DNA of 14,607 bases from contig JADIML010000296.1 in NCBI GenBank assembly GCA_017694765.1, forward strand, positions 1 through 14,607, given 5' to 3'. The notes beneath the pieces were generated by a model, which made no database searches, was not told where the DNA came from, and worked only from the letters and a program-made list of their open reading frames with translations. A program made the translations under genes and the position numbers. Positions 14,511-14,607 of this stretch are shown here, piece after piece. Source of the stretch: Candidatus Scybalomonas excrementavium (GTDB taxonomy: Bacteria; Bacillota; Clostridia; Lachnospirales; Lachnospiraceae). Within the stretch, counting starts at the first letter, position 1. Each line of letters starts with the position of its first letter.

Positions 14511-14607
14511 TTGTTTAATTCCCTGTTCTACGAGTCCGATTTTGAAAACTATAAATAGTAATCTACTTTCGTTTGATAGAACTCTCCGAGGGCGTAAATT
14601 CGGATAC

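Noticed and set aside
14451..14607. CRISPR array or leader upstream of cas6
   Set aside because: Only 8-10 bp AT-rich repeats are present; no roughly 30-bp repeats with regular spacers are seen. An array could lie beyond the window.

Overview
The window looks like a low-GC, Gram-positive anaerobe, most likely a clostridial/Lachnospiraceae-type Firmicute. The evidence is the AT-rich intergenic DNA, strong AGGAGG-type ribosome binding sites, a YesM/YesN-type two-component pair, cytoplasmic GH95 and GH42 enzymes, and a clostridial-style type I-B cas gene set. The species cannot be named from the sequence alone.

Region 1 (1-3554, + strand) encodes a YesM-like sensor histidine kinase and a YesN-like AraC-type response regulator. 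They are preceded by a good extended -10 promoter. Such pairs typically control neighbouring carbohydrate uptake and degradation genes. No transporter lies inside the window.

Region 2 (3717-9797, - strand) is a four-gene glycan operon read in the order GH42 beta-galactosidase, SGNH/GDSL esterase, GH95 alpha-L-fucosidase-type enzyme, alpha/beta-hydrolase esterase. It converges on the regulator pair at a shared 19-bp perfect-stem bidirectional terminator. None of the four has a visible signal peptide, so they should act on imported oligosaccharides. Two esterases, a fucosidase and a beta-galactosidase together would suit an O-acetylated, fucosylated galactoside. The acetylated Fuc-Gal-Xyl side chain of plant xyloglucan is the best-fitting inference; fucosylated milk or mucin glycans are alternatives.

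Region 3 (10121-14450, - strand) is a type I-B CRISPR effector operon: cas6, cas8b, cas7, cas5. Inside the 3' end of cas8b there is an excellent ribosome binding site and an in-frame ATG that predict a separately translated 134-aa small subunit (Cas11b). The operon stops right after cas5 with a rho-independent terminator. No cas3, cas4, cas1 or cas2 follows and no CRISPR array is visible, so as seen here it is an interference complex without its nuclease and adaptation genes.

The cas6-cas8b gap (165 bp) holds a compact element with two overlapping protein-like mini-frames that may be a dispersed repeat or broken mobile element. The cas5-GH42 gap holds the cas terminator, a possible gene remnant in phase with cas5, a pair of imperfect direct repeats around the terminator, and the presumed glycan-operon promoter. 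Function calls rest on motif recognition only; no database search was run.
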